From NCBI GenBank assembly GCA_026392455.1, contig JAPLCB010000004.1, positions 434,001 through 498,000 on the forward strand: DNA of 64,000 bases, in the 5' to 3' direction. Numbering within the stretch: position 1 is the stretch's first letter; the number at the start of each line of letters is the position of its first letter. The position numbers and the translations under genes were made by a program. Under the pieces are notes generated by a model, which did not search any database, was not told the origin of the DNA, and worked only from the letters and a program-made list of their open reading frames with translations. Of the stretch, positions 20,513 through 28,859 are shown in pieces. Source of the stretch: Propionibacteriales bacterium (GTDB lineage Bacteria; Actinomycetota; Actinomycetes; Propionibacteriales; Nocardioidaceae).

Positions 20513-21559
20513 GTGGAAGGCCGTACCGGCCACAGCTGGCCCGAGGTTCTCACTGCTCTCGTCGGCCGCACCGACCTGACCACCGAGCAGACGACCTGGG
20601 CGATGGGCGAGATTCTCACCGGTGCTGCGACGCCGGTCCAGATCGCGGGCTTCGCGGTGGCGCTCCGGTCCAAGGGCGAGACGGTGCAGGAGATGCAGGG
20701 CCTGGTCGACGCGATGTACGCCCACGCGGCGCCGTTGCACGTGCACGGCCGGACCCTGGACATCGTCGGTACCGGTGGCGACCGGTCGTTCTCGGTCAAC
20801 ATCTCCACGATGGCGGCGATCGTCGCCGCCGGGGCCGGAGTCACCGTGGTCAAGCACGGCAACCGCTCGGCGTCCAGCAAGGCCGGCAGTGCTGACGTGC
20901 TCGAGCTGCTGGGGATCCGACTGGACCTCCCGGTGGCCGACGTGGCCCGGGTGGCCGCGGAGGCCGGCATCACCTTCTGCTTCGCGGCGGCGTTCCACCC
21001 GGCTCTGCGGCACGCCGCGGTGGCTCGCGGCGAGCTCGGCATCGGGACGACCTTCAACTTCCTCGGACCGATCGCGAACCCGGCGAAGCCGTCAGCCCAG
21101 GCGATCGGCTGCGCCGACGTCAGGATGGCGCCGGTGATGGCCGGGGTCTTCGCGCGCCGTGGCGTCGACGCCTGGGTGTTCCGCGGGGACGACGGGCTCG
21201 ACGAGCTGACCACGACGACCACGTCACGGGTCTGGACCGTCCGCGGTGGCGAGGTGGTCGAGACCTCCCTGGACCCCGCCAGGCTCGGGATCGCGCAGGG
21301 TACCGCCGAGGGTCTGCGCGGCCAGGACGCCGCGTTCAACGCAGCCGTCGTACGCCGCCTGCTCGCCGGCGAACGGGGACCGGTGCGAGACGCGGTCATC
21401 CTCAACGCCGGCGCGGCACTCGCCGTGCACGCCGACGAGGACGGCTCGCTGGAGGACCGGATCGCAGCCGGGATCAAGCGCGCCGACGACGCTGTCGACT
21501 CGGGTGCTGCTCAGGCGACGTTGGACCGGTGGGTCACGGCGGCGGCGCAGTCAGCCTGA
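20513..21559 (+). CDS. trpD: Anthranilate phosphoribosyltransferase
   Basis: [64 protein letters not shown]. Confidence 0.96.
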   Translation: MEGRTGHSWPEVLTALVGRTDLTTEQTTWAMGEILTGAATPVQIAGFAVALRSKGETVQEMQGLVDAMYAHAAPLHVHGRTLDIVGTGGDRSFSVNISTMAAIVAAGAGVTVVKHGNRSASSKAGSADVLELLGIRLDLPVADVARVAAEAGITFCFAAAFHPALRHAAVARGELGIGTTFNFLGPIANPAKPSAQAIGCADVRMAPVMAGVFARRGVDAWVFRGDDGLDELTTTTTSRVWTVRGGEVVETSLDPARLGIAQGTAEGLRGQDAAFNAAVVRRLLAGERGPVRDAVILNAGAALAVHADEDGSLEDRIAAGIKRADDAVDSGAAQATLDRWVTAAAQSA

Positions 21560-22166
21560 GCTCGTAGGAGCCGTCCGGCCTCGACGAGAAGCCGACGCGC
21601 TCGTAGTAGGCACCGACCATGGTCGGTGAGGTGAGGACCGAGGTGATCCCGCGCCCCGCGAGCACGTTGCTGTGCCGCCAGACGAACTGACCGGGGGAGA
21701 AGTCCCGGTAGCGGGGAGTGACGTAGTCGAGTAGGACCGTGGCCTGCGGCCCGTCGATCCGGATCAGCACGACCCCGACGGTCTCGTCACCGCGCTGGAC
21801 GATGAAGGCGTGGCTGTCGTCACCCTGTCCGTCCAGGAGCGTCAGGTCAGGCTGGAAGCGGAGGATGTCGTCCCAGTGCGTCCGGAGCACGTGCTGCAGG
21901 TAGGTGTCCTGCCGGCCGACCTCGAGGACCACGTAGGAGTCGGTGTCGTGCCGGGTAGCCAGCAGGGTCCGGATGTGCCAGAGGTTGATGGCCATCAGGG
22001 CGATGTTCATCGCGACCATCGGCCAGATCTCCAGGGCGGCGTTGTAGCCGGTCAGGACGACGCAGGCGGCGAGGTTGAGCACCCGGAACCGGAGGACCCG
22101 GGCCTGCATGACCGAGTAGACCAGCAGCGCTGATCCGATCCAGCCGATCGCGTCGAGCCATCCCAT
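21534..22166 (-). CDS. YgjV-like membrane domain fused to GNAT-like acetyltransferase domain
   Basis: N-term TMs ([21 protein letters not shown]...[38 protein letters not shown]); C-term GNAT-like strand/helix pattern. Confidence 0.65.
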   Translation of the reverse strand: MGWLDAIGWIGSALLVYSVMQARVLRFRVLNLAACVVLTGYNAALEIWPMVAMNIALMAINLWHIRTLLATRHDTDSYVVLEVGRQDTYLQHVLRTHWDDILRFQPDLTLLDGQGDDSHAFIVQRGDETVGVVLIRIDGPQATVLLDYVTPRYRDFSPGQFVWRHSNVLAGRGITSVLTSPTMVGAYYERVGFSSRPDGSYELRLTAPPP

Positions 22167-22205
22167 GCAGCGAGCGTAGCGACGATCACCGGCGTCCGCC
22201 CCGTG

Positions 22206-23090
22206 CTAGCCCCGGGCGAGCGCGTGGCGCAGCAGTCCCTGCGCCGCCGACGGGTTCCGGGCACCCAGGGCCGACGGGACCAGTGCCGCGGCGTGCAACC
22301 GCGAGGTCAGGTGCCGGCGCGCAGCGCGTTCGGCCCGCACCAGTCCGGCAGAGCCGAGCTCGTCGGCGATGGTCCGGAAGTAGTGGCGCTCCTCGGCGAA
22401 GCGCTCCCCGGTCAGCGTCTTGACGGCGGAGTCGCTCCCGGTGTGGCGTCGGTACTGGAACGCGACCTCCGGGGAGAGCGCCATCCGGCCGCCTCCCTTG
22501 AGCACGTCCATCAGCAGCCCGAGGTCCTGGACGACGTGGAAGTCGGGGCGGAAGCCGATCTTCTCGATCACGTCGCGACGCCAGCAGAGGCTGGGGAAGT
22601 AGGTCCAGTTGCCGCGGAGCAGCGAGACCATCAGGGACTCTCCGCAGAGCTCGGTCGGACCGGCGGCGCTCGGGGTGAGGCGGTTCTTGACCCGGTCGAC
22701 GAGGGGACGGATCACCTGGTTGTCGCCGTCGATGATCTCGACACCGGTCTCGATGATCGCGACCCCGGGGAACGCCGCTACCGCTGCTTCCACGTCTGCC
22801 AGGAAGCGGGGCAGCATCAGGTCGTCGGCGCCCATCACCACCACGTACTCGGCGGTCGCCAGGCCGAGGGCGCGCATGTAGTTGAGGTTGGCTCCGAGGT
22901 TCGCCTCGTTGCGGTGGTAGTCGATCCGCGGGTCCCCGAGACCGGCGAACCAGGTGGCGATGCCCGGGTCGGGGTAGCCGTCGTCGACGACGATCAGCCG
23001 CCAGTCCGACGACGTCTGGGCGCGGACGCTCGCCACCGTCTGGCGGAGCAGGTCGGGGTCGCCGTAGAACGGCAGCAGTACCTCGATCAT
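22206..23090 (-). CDS. Glycosyltransferase family 2
   Basis: MIEVLLPFYGDPDLLRQTVASVRAQTSSDWRLIVVDDGYPD...NLGANLNYMRALGLATAEYVVVMGADD. Confidence 0.93.
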   Translation of the reverse strand: MIEVLLPFYGDPDLLRQTVASVRAQTSSDWRLIVVDDGYPDPGIATWFAGLGDPRIDYHRNEANLGANLNYMRALGLATAEYVVVMGADDLMLPRFLADVEAAVAAFPGVAIIETGVEIIDGDNQVIRPLVDRVKNRLTPSAAGPTELCGESLMVSLLRGNWTYFPSLCWRRDVIEKIGFRPDFHVVQDLGLLMDVLKGGGRMALSPEVAFQYRRHTGSDSAVKTLTGERFAEERHYFRTIADELGSAGLVRAERAARRHLTSRLHAAALVPSALGARNPSAAQGLLRHALARG

Positions 23091-24607
23091 CGTGCGGCTC
23101 CTTCGGTGGCAGAGGCGATCGGGACCGGTGCCCCGATCCGGGGCGTCCGCTCGTGCTCGAGGACAGCCCTGACCCAGAAGGTGGCGGCGAGGCCGCCGAG
23201 GGTGATGATCAGGGCCGCACTGGGGGGCACCCAGTGGGTGTCGGTGACGAGCTGGAAGTTGCTGCGCTGCTTGGTCATCACCGACCACTGGCTGATCAGC
23301 TGGGCGAGCACCACCGCCACGACGGCACCGACACCAAGCGCCCGACTGCGGTGCGACCGGGTCCCGGAGGCATCGAGCAGGGCCCCCGCCACGACGATCA
23401 GACCGACGGTGAACGGCATTCCGTAGCGCCCCTGCCAGGCTGAACCGAGCTGGTGGAAGGTGTGCACCGTCAGGTAGGTCGGAACGGCGAACGAGACCAG
23501 GGCGATGACGCCGAGTCCGAGCGCCGGGCGTGAGCGCAGACCGCAGCGTCGTACAGCGGTCACGACGAGTGCGACCAGCACGACGACGACCAGCGCGTAC
23601 GCCGCGGGCGGGGCAGCCTCGTTGCGCATCGGGAACGCACCGATCGCCTGCAGCGGCCAGAGGAACGCGCCCTGGGCGACGTACTCCCACGGGTTGCCGG
23701 AGAAGTTCGAGCGGTCGAGGGTCGGGTTGTTGACTCCGGAGAGCAGCACCCAGGCGATCTCGAACGCGGAGGCAGCGGTGACCAGGCCGGTGCACGCGGC
23801 CTCGAGCCGGGTCGTCGGCAGCAGGGCCCGGACGGTCCGGACAGGACCGTGCAGTACTGCGGTCGCGCCGAGGATCAGGCCGAGCCAGAGCAGCCCGAGG
23901 GTGTGCGTGCTGACCAGGACCGCGGCGAACGTGGCCAGCATCCAGTACGCCGTGCGCCGCCGCTGGTCGCCGCGCGGCTGGACCACCGCGCCCAGAGCGA
24001 CCCAGGTCCCGAGGCCGGCGAGCATCTCGACACCGTTGGGCGAGGCGATCGCCGACGAGTAGACCGTCGTCGGCAGGGCGGCGACCAGCAGCGCGACCAA
24101 GGGCCACACGGTCCGAGCCCCGGCGATGGTCAGCCGGACCGCCATCGCGAACAGCAGGCAGCCGATCAGAGCAGCCGCGACCCGCATCGCGTAGAGGTTC
24201 GCTGTTCCGCTGAACGGCCGTGCGGGAATGCCGACGGCGGCGTAGAACGTGGGGTTGTAGCGCGACGCTGCACTGGCGATCAGGATCTCGCCGCCGGGGA
24301 GCTCGGTCATCGGTCGGCAGTTGTAGACCCCGGTGTACGGACGCGCGGTGCAGGCCGCCCGGGCGGCCTCGGCGACGTCGGCACGGACCGGGATCAGGTC
24401 GCCGCGACCGAGCTCGGTCGGGATGGTCTGGTCTCCGGGTTCCCAGTTCCCGGCCGCCACCGAGCTGGCCCGGTAGGCGTGGTCGAACTCGTCGATCCCG
24501 AAGTGCGGAGCGATGCACAGGATCCAGCCGAGCTGGAGGACGAAGAACCCGGCGCCCGCCAGCAGGGTGCTGCGCCAACGCGGCGGGAGGGAACCGCGGG
24601 GCCTCAT
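23087..24607 (-). CDS. DUF2142 multi-pass membrane protein (GT-C-like)
   Basis: About 10 TM segments; HFGIDEFDHAYRA near N-terminus, PTTVYSSAIASPNGVEMLA; ATGA overlap with neighbours. Confidence 0.8.
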   Translation of the reverse strand: MRPRGSLPPRWRSTLLAGAGFFVLQLGWILCIAPHFGIDEFDHAYRASSVAAGNWEPGDQTIPTELGRGDLIPVRADVAEAARAACTARPYTGVYNCRPMTELPGGEILIASAASRYNPTFYAAVGIPARPFSGTANLYAMRVAAALIGCLLFAMAVRLTIAGARTVWPLVALLVAALPTTVYSSAIASPNGVEMLAGLGTWVALGAVVQPRGDQRRRTAYWMLATFAAVLVSTHTLGLLWLGLILGATAVLHGPVRTVRALLPTTRLEAACTGLVTAASAFEIAWVLLSGVNNPTLDRSNFSGNPWEYVAQGAFLWPLQAIGAFPMRNEAAPPAAYALVVVVLVALVVTAVRRCGLRSRPALGLGVIALVSFAVPTYLTVHTFHQLGSAWQGRYGMPFTVGLIVVAGALLDASGTRSHRSRALGVGAVVAVVLAQLISQWSVMTKQRSNFQLVTDTHWVPPSAALIITLGGLAATFWVRAVLEHERTPRIGAPVPIASATEGAAR

Positions 24608-24939
24608 CGGAGCTGGTCGGCGGACTCGCGCAGGGCGAGCTCGCGGGTCAGCGTCACCAGGTGGCGTTCGACCTGGTGCAAGCGCTGGTAGCACGCCAGG
24701 GTGGTGAACAGGAATGTCATCACGAAGGTGTAGAGCAGCAGGTCGGTCCCGCGCTGGACGCCGACGAGGTGGGCGGCCCAGACCGTGGTGCCGGGGAACG
24801 CGACCGCGACCACGCCGACCGGGACCAGCACCAGCAGCGCGATCCGCCGGATCGCCTGGTGGCTCGCCGGCTGCCGTTCGCGCAGGGTGAGGAACCCGAA
24901 CGCCAGGGTGCCGCCGATGAGCAGGATCTTGATCAGCAT
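24604..24939 (-). CDS. DUF2304 domain membrane protein
   Basis: MLIKILLIGGTLAFGFLTLRERQ...GTDLLLYTFVMTFLFTTLACYQRLHQVERHLVTLTRELALRES. Confidence 0.88.
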   Translation of the reverse strand: MLIKILLIGGTLAFGFLTLRERQPASHQAIRRIALLVLVPVGVVAVAFPGTTVWAAHLVGVQRGTDLLLYTFVMTFLFTTLACYQRLHQVERHLVTLTRELALRESADQLR

Positions 24940-25637
24940 CAGATCGCCCGCATCCGGCGTACGGCCAGGTCGAACAGGATGTTCACGGCGTTGATGTTGG
25001 ACTGTCCCTTGCCGCGTGAGTACTCGGTGTAGTTCACGGTCGTGGGCACCTCGACGTAGGTCAGTCCGTTGGGGACGATCGCGGAGAGGAATTCGCTGGC
25101 GTAGGCCATGCGCGGCATCGTCAGCCGGATCCGGGTGAGCGCGTTCCGGTTGAGCACCCGCAGGCCGTTGTGGGTGTCGGTCACCTCGAGCTTGGCGGTC
25201 CACTGGGTGAACCGGATGCCAGCCTTCAGGACGATCCGGCGCGCTGTCGGCATCGCCGTGCTGGTGCCGGTGAACCGGGAGGCGAGCACGACGTCGCTCT
25301 GGGTCTCGCGGGCGGTCCGGATCATCCGCTCGGCATCCTCGACCACGTGCTGGCCGTCGGCGTCGAAGGTGACGACCAGGGCTGCGTCGGTGTGCCGCAG
25401 GACGTAGTCGAAGCCCGTCTGCAAGGCTGCCCCCTGCCCCTGGTTGACGGCGTGCCGGAGAACGGTGGCGCCGGCTGCTCGGGCGATCTCGCCACAACCG
25501 TCGCTGCTGCCGTCGTCGACGCAGACGATCCGGTTGAAGCTGCCGCGGAGCGCAGTGATGACCGCCGCGACCGTGCTGGCTTCGTTGTACATCGCCACGA
25601 TGACGCAAACGTCGTCGTTCGCCTCGTGTACCGACAT
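24939..25637 (-). CDS. Glycosyltransferase family 2 (dolichyl-phosphate mannosyltransferase-like)
   Basis: CVIVAMYNEASTVAAVITAL, VCVDDGSSDGCGEIARAAGATVLRHAVNQGQGAALQTGFDY, VVTFDADGQHV. Confidence 0.92.
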   Translation of the reverse strand: MSVHEANDDVCVIVAMYNEASTVAAVITALRGSFNRIVCVDDGSSDGCGEIARAAGATVLRHAVNQGQGAALQTGFDYVLRHTDAALVVTFDADGQHVVEDAERMIRTARETQSDVVLASRFTGTSTAMPTARRIVLKAGIRFTQWTAKLEVTDTHNGLRVLNRNALTRIRLTMPRMAYASEFLSAIVPNGLTYVEVPTTVNYTEYSRGKGQSNINAVNILFDLAVRRMRAI

Positions 25638-25762
25638 CGGCTGACCTCCCCTGAGCACCCCTGAGCCCTGGATCGATCGTGCACCAGATCGGATAGGGAT
25701 AAAAGGGACATAGAGAAAATAACGTTCAAAACGTCCCATTAGGCCCGAAAGGTCCCGGGACC

Positions 25763-25778
25763 TAGTCATTTGTGACTA
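25763..25778. promoter_or_regulatory. Putative operator, dyad TAGTC-N6-GACTA
   Basis: tagtcatttgtgacta, inside perfect 20-nt hairpin/palindrome cctagtca-tttg-tgactagg; same motif at 33286 and 42391. Confidence 0.55.
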
Positions 25779-25805
25779 GGTGGTGCCGGTCGTTCAGCGG
25801 AGCTC

Positions 25806-26084
25806 CTAGTCGAGGCCGAGCGAGAAGGCCGACTCGAGGTCGTGCTGGCTGTAGGCCCGGAACGCGATGTGGGTCTCGGTCTCCAGCACGCCGGGGACCT
25901 TGTTCAGCTTGTCGGCGATCGTGGTGGCGACCGCGTCGTGGTCGCGGACCCGGATGATCGCGATCAGGTCGATCTGACCGGTGACCGAGTACACCTCGCT
26001 GACGCCGCCCAACGCTGCGATGGCTTCCGCGACCTCGGGGATGCGGGCGATGTCGGCTTTCACGAACACGATGGCAGTGATCAT
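25806..26084 (-). CDS. Lrp/AsnC ligand-binding domain protein (no HTH)
   Basis: 92 aa: MITAIVFVKADIARIPEVAEAIAALGGVSEVYSVTGQIDLIAIIRVRDHDAVATTIADKLNKVPGVLETETHIAF. Confidence 0.88.
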   Translation of the reverse strand: MITAIVFVKADIARIPEVAEAIAALGGVSEVYSVTGQIDLIAIIRVRDHDAVATTIADKLNKVPGVLETETHIAFRAYSQHDLESAFSLGLD

Positions 26085-26112
26085 GCAGGCAACCTACCCC
26101 TGGGTGCGCGGA

Positions 26113-27912
26113 TCAGCGTGCAGGCTGGTGGAGCGTCGGCAGCGCCCGGCGCTCGTCGAACGGTGTCATCGCCAGGCGTGAGGTCTCGACGGCGTCGTGG
26201 AGCGCGAGGTGGCGGGTCGCGCCCCGGACCGGGCAGGACCACTCCCCGTCGACCTGGACCAGGCGGACCCCGACGCCCTCCAGCCAGCGCAGCACCTTCT
26301 CGGTCTCCTCCGCAGTGGCGGCGGGGGTGGGGCCGAGGCCCGACCGGACTGTCTCGGCGGACGCCTGGAGCTGCGCCACGTAGGTGCCGGCGTGGGCATC
26401 AGCGGGGATCACGCCGGCGGCGGCCAACCGCCCGAACCTGATCACGTGAACCGCCCACCGGCCGTCGTCCTCGCGCCGTGCGGCGACCACCTCGGCGCAC
26501 CGGGTGAGAGCGCTGAGGCGTTGGGTGCGGGAGGCTGCTCGCAGGAAGGCGGAGAGCCGGTCACGGTGGACCCCGGCGTCCTCGTAGCGTTCCTCGGCGC
26601 TGAGGAGGTCCATCCGCAGCGAGATCGCGGCGACGACCTCCTCGGCCCGGGTGAGCAGGTTGGCCCGCAGGTCGCTGACCATCTCGGCGTAGCGGTCGAG
26701 GTCGGTGCTGCCGTCGCAGGGGGAGAGGCAACGGCCCATCTCGGCGAGCACGCAGGCTGACCGCGACGGCGCCAGGGGGAGCCGCTCGCTGCACTGACGG
26801 ACCGGGAACGTCTCGTGCAGCGCGGCCAGAGATTTCTCCGCCCGCTTGCGCGAGCTGAACGGGCCGAAGTAGTCGGCGTCGTCGTCGAGGACCTGGCGCA
26901 CCAGGGAGAGTCGCGGCCAGGCTTCGTTGGTGAGCTTGAGCCAGTGCACCTTCTCGGGGAACCGGCTGCGGCGGTTGTAGCGCGGCTTGTGCTGCGCGAT
27001 CAGGCGCAGCTCGCGAACCTCGGCCTCCAGCGGGGTGGCGCACTCGATGCCCTCGACCCTGGTGGCCAGCCCGACCATCTCGCCCATCCGTGAGCGGGTC
27101 TCGGACGCGGTGAAGTACGAGCGCACCCGGGTGCGGAGGTCGCGGGAGGTGCCGACGTACAGGACGCGGTCGCGCTCGTCGCGGAAGAGGTAGACGCCGG
27201 GAGCATGCGGCAGGTCCTCGGCCAGGTGCCGCTTGCGGCGCTGCGCGGAGGTGACCCGGGACGTGAAGGTCTGCAGCTCCTCGATCGTGTGCACCCCGAG
27301 ACTGCCCAGCCGTTCGAAGAGACCGTGCAGGACGTCGACGGTGGCGCGGGCGTCGGACAGGGCGCGGTGGTTCGGGGTCGTGGCCGAGCCGAACGCGATC
27401 GCCAACGAGCTGAGCTTGCAGTTGGGTGCGTCGTCCCGGGTGATCACCCGGCGGGCCAGGCGCGCGGTGTCGAGCACCTCGAACGTCGGCCACGGATGAC
27501 CCAGCGCCTCGGCGTTGTGCTTGAGGAAGCCGACGTCGAACGGCGCGTTGTGCGCCACCAGCACGCACCCGCGGGCGAACTCCAGGAACGCCGGCAGCGC
27601 CGCGGCGATCGCAGGGGCGCCGGCCACCATGCCGTTGGTGATCCCGGTCAGCACGGCGATGAACGGGGGGATCTCGGCATGCGGGTTCACCAGGGTCTGG
27701 AACTCACCGAGGATCTCGCCGCCGCGCACCTTGACCGCGCCGATCTCGGTGATCATCGCTCCCTGCGAGACCGCCGCACCGGTGGTCTCGAGGTCGACGA
27801 CGCAGAACGTCAGCTCGCGCAACGGTCGCCCGAGCTCGTCGAAGCTCATCTGCTGCTCCCAGCGCGACGAGCCGCCCGCTGCGGGGGAGGTGTCGAGACG
27901 GGCGGTGGTCAT
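26113..27912 (-). CDS. DEDDh 3'-5' exonuclease / GIY-YIG (UvrC-like) nuclease fusion
   Basis: FCVVDLETTGAAVSQGAMITEIGAV (DEDDh ExoI), HAPGVYLFRDERDRVLYVGTSRDLRTRVRSYF (GIY-YIG), CVLAEMGRCLSPCDG (UvrC-like). Confidence 0.93.
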   Translation of the reverse strand: MTTARLDTSPAAGGSSRWEQQMSFDELGRPLRELTFCVVDLETTGAAVSQGAMITEIGAVKVRGGEILGEFQTLVNPHAEIPPFIAVLTGITNGMVAGAPAIAAALPAFLEFARGCVLVAHNAPFDVGFLKHNAEALGHPWPTFEVLDTARLARRVITRDDAPNCKLSSLAIAFGSATTPNHRALSDARATVDVLHGLFERLGSLGVHTIEELQTFTSRVTSAQRRKRHLAEDLPHAPGVYLFRDERDRVLYVGTSRDLRTRVRSYFTASETRSRMGEMVGLATRVEGIECATPLEAEVRELRLIAQHKPRYNRRSRFPEKVHWLKLTNEAWPRLSLVRQVLDDDADYFGPFSSRKRAEKSLAALHETFPVRQCSERLPLAPSRSACVLAEMGRCLSPCDGSTDLDRYAEMVSDLRANLLTRAEEVVAAISLRMDLLSAEERYEDAGVHRDRLSAFLRAASRTQRLSALTRCAEVVAARREDDGRWAVHVIRFGRLAAAGVIPADAHAGTYVAQLQASAETVRSGLGPTPAATAEETEKVLRWLEGVGVRLVQVDGEWSCPVRGATRHLALHDAVETSRLAMTPFDERRALPTLHQPAR

Positions 27913-28011
27913 GGGTCGACGGTAGGAAAGAGCACCGACACATTCGGCGCGACGCGCGCAACGCTGCGCAATAGGGTGGTTCCGGTCCCGTCCCCGAGCG
28001 CAGGAGTAGCC

Positions 28012-28254
28012 GTGAGCGACGCTCTTCCCGAACCGCACCAGCGCTGGCGCTGCGGTGGTTGCGGCAACCTGACCCGGTTCGACGTCTCCCGCACGCGGAG
28101 CACGACCGAGTTCTGGCACTTCGACCTCGCCGGCCGGCACGAGGTGGAGCAGGTCGAGCTGCGCTCGGAGACCGTCGGGTCGGTGACCTGTCGCTGGTGC
28201 GGCAGGTCGGACGCCATCGAGCTGATCGACCGCAGCGACGCGCCTACGTCGTAG
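28012..28254 (+). CDS. Small zinc-ribbon-like conserved protein
   Basis: GTG start; WRCGGCGNLTRFDV ... VTCRWCGRSDAIELI: two CxxC pairs. Confidence 0.7.
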   Translation: MSDALPEPHQRWRCGGCGNLTRFDVSRTRSTTEFWHFDLAGRHEVEQVELRSETVGSVTCRWCGRSDAIELIDRSDAPTS

Positions 28255-28322
28255 TTGTGTCGGTGGTGGGTGCCACGCTCTGGCCAAGCCCTTCGACCGA
28301 CGGGCAAGAGGGGTGCGAACCG

Positions 28323-28529
28323 ATGACCATGCACATCGACTGCGGCACGTGTGCCGTCCGCGGGTTGTCCTGCCACGACTGCGTCGTGACCGTTCTGCTC
28401 GGCCCGCCTCCCGAGCTGAGCTTCGACCACGAGGAGCAGCTGGCCCTGGCAGTCCTTGCCGACTCGGGGCTGGTCCCACCGTTGCGGATGGTCACCCCGA
28501 TCGCTGGTCCCGAGGTCGAATCCGCCTGA
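28323..28529 (+). CDS. Small Cys-rich conserved hypothetical protein (68 aa)
   Basis: MTMHIDCGTCAVRGLSCHDCVVTVLLGPPPEL; CxxC-N-CxxC pattern. Confidence 0.72.
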   Translation: MTMHIDCGTCAVRGLSCHDCVVTVLLGPPPELSFDHEEQLALAVLADSGLVPPLRMVTPIAGPEVESA

Positions 28530-28684
28530 CAGTGTGACTTCTGGGGCTGGTGTGACGTACGTGTCTCGAAACACACCGCAACGCCGGGCCGCGGTTTGGC
28601 GCCTCGTTACCGTTCGTTTATCGTTCATGACTCAGGTCCCTGCACGAGTCACTGCCCAGGTGATTCAGGGACCGCGCTGAGTCT

Positions 28685-28842
28685 GGCGCCGTGCTTCTCG
28701 GAGAGCATGGAACCGGAGCCGGGGAACCACATCTTCATGGGGTGAATCCGGCGGACGGGGATCAGGTCACTCTGACCCTGAACGCTGGTAGGGCGATCTT
28801 TGCGCCCGAATCCGTCAGCTCACCTGGTAGGCGTTCGACAAA
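28685..28842 (+). ncRNA. ydaO-yuaA family (c-di-AMP) riboswitch
   Basis: ggaaccggagccggggaaccac...ggggtgaatccg...agggcgat...gcccgaatccgtcagctcacctggtaggcgtt matches the ydaO/yuaA consensus; directly upstream of NlpC/P60 gene. Confidence 0.88.
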
Positions 28843-28859
28843 GAGGAGACCCTCCGCTC

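Noticed and set aside
22206-24578. 790-aa ORF spanning DUF2142 and GT2 regions
   Set aside because: Only the 3' part (MIEVLLPFYG...) is a real glycosyltransferase; the upstream part is out of frame with the DUF2142 gene
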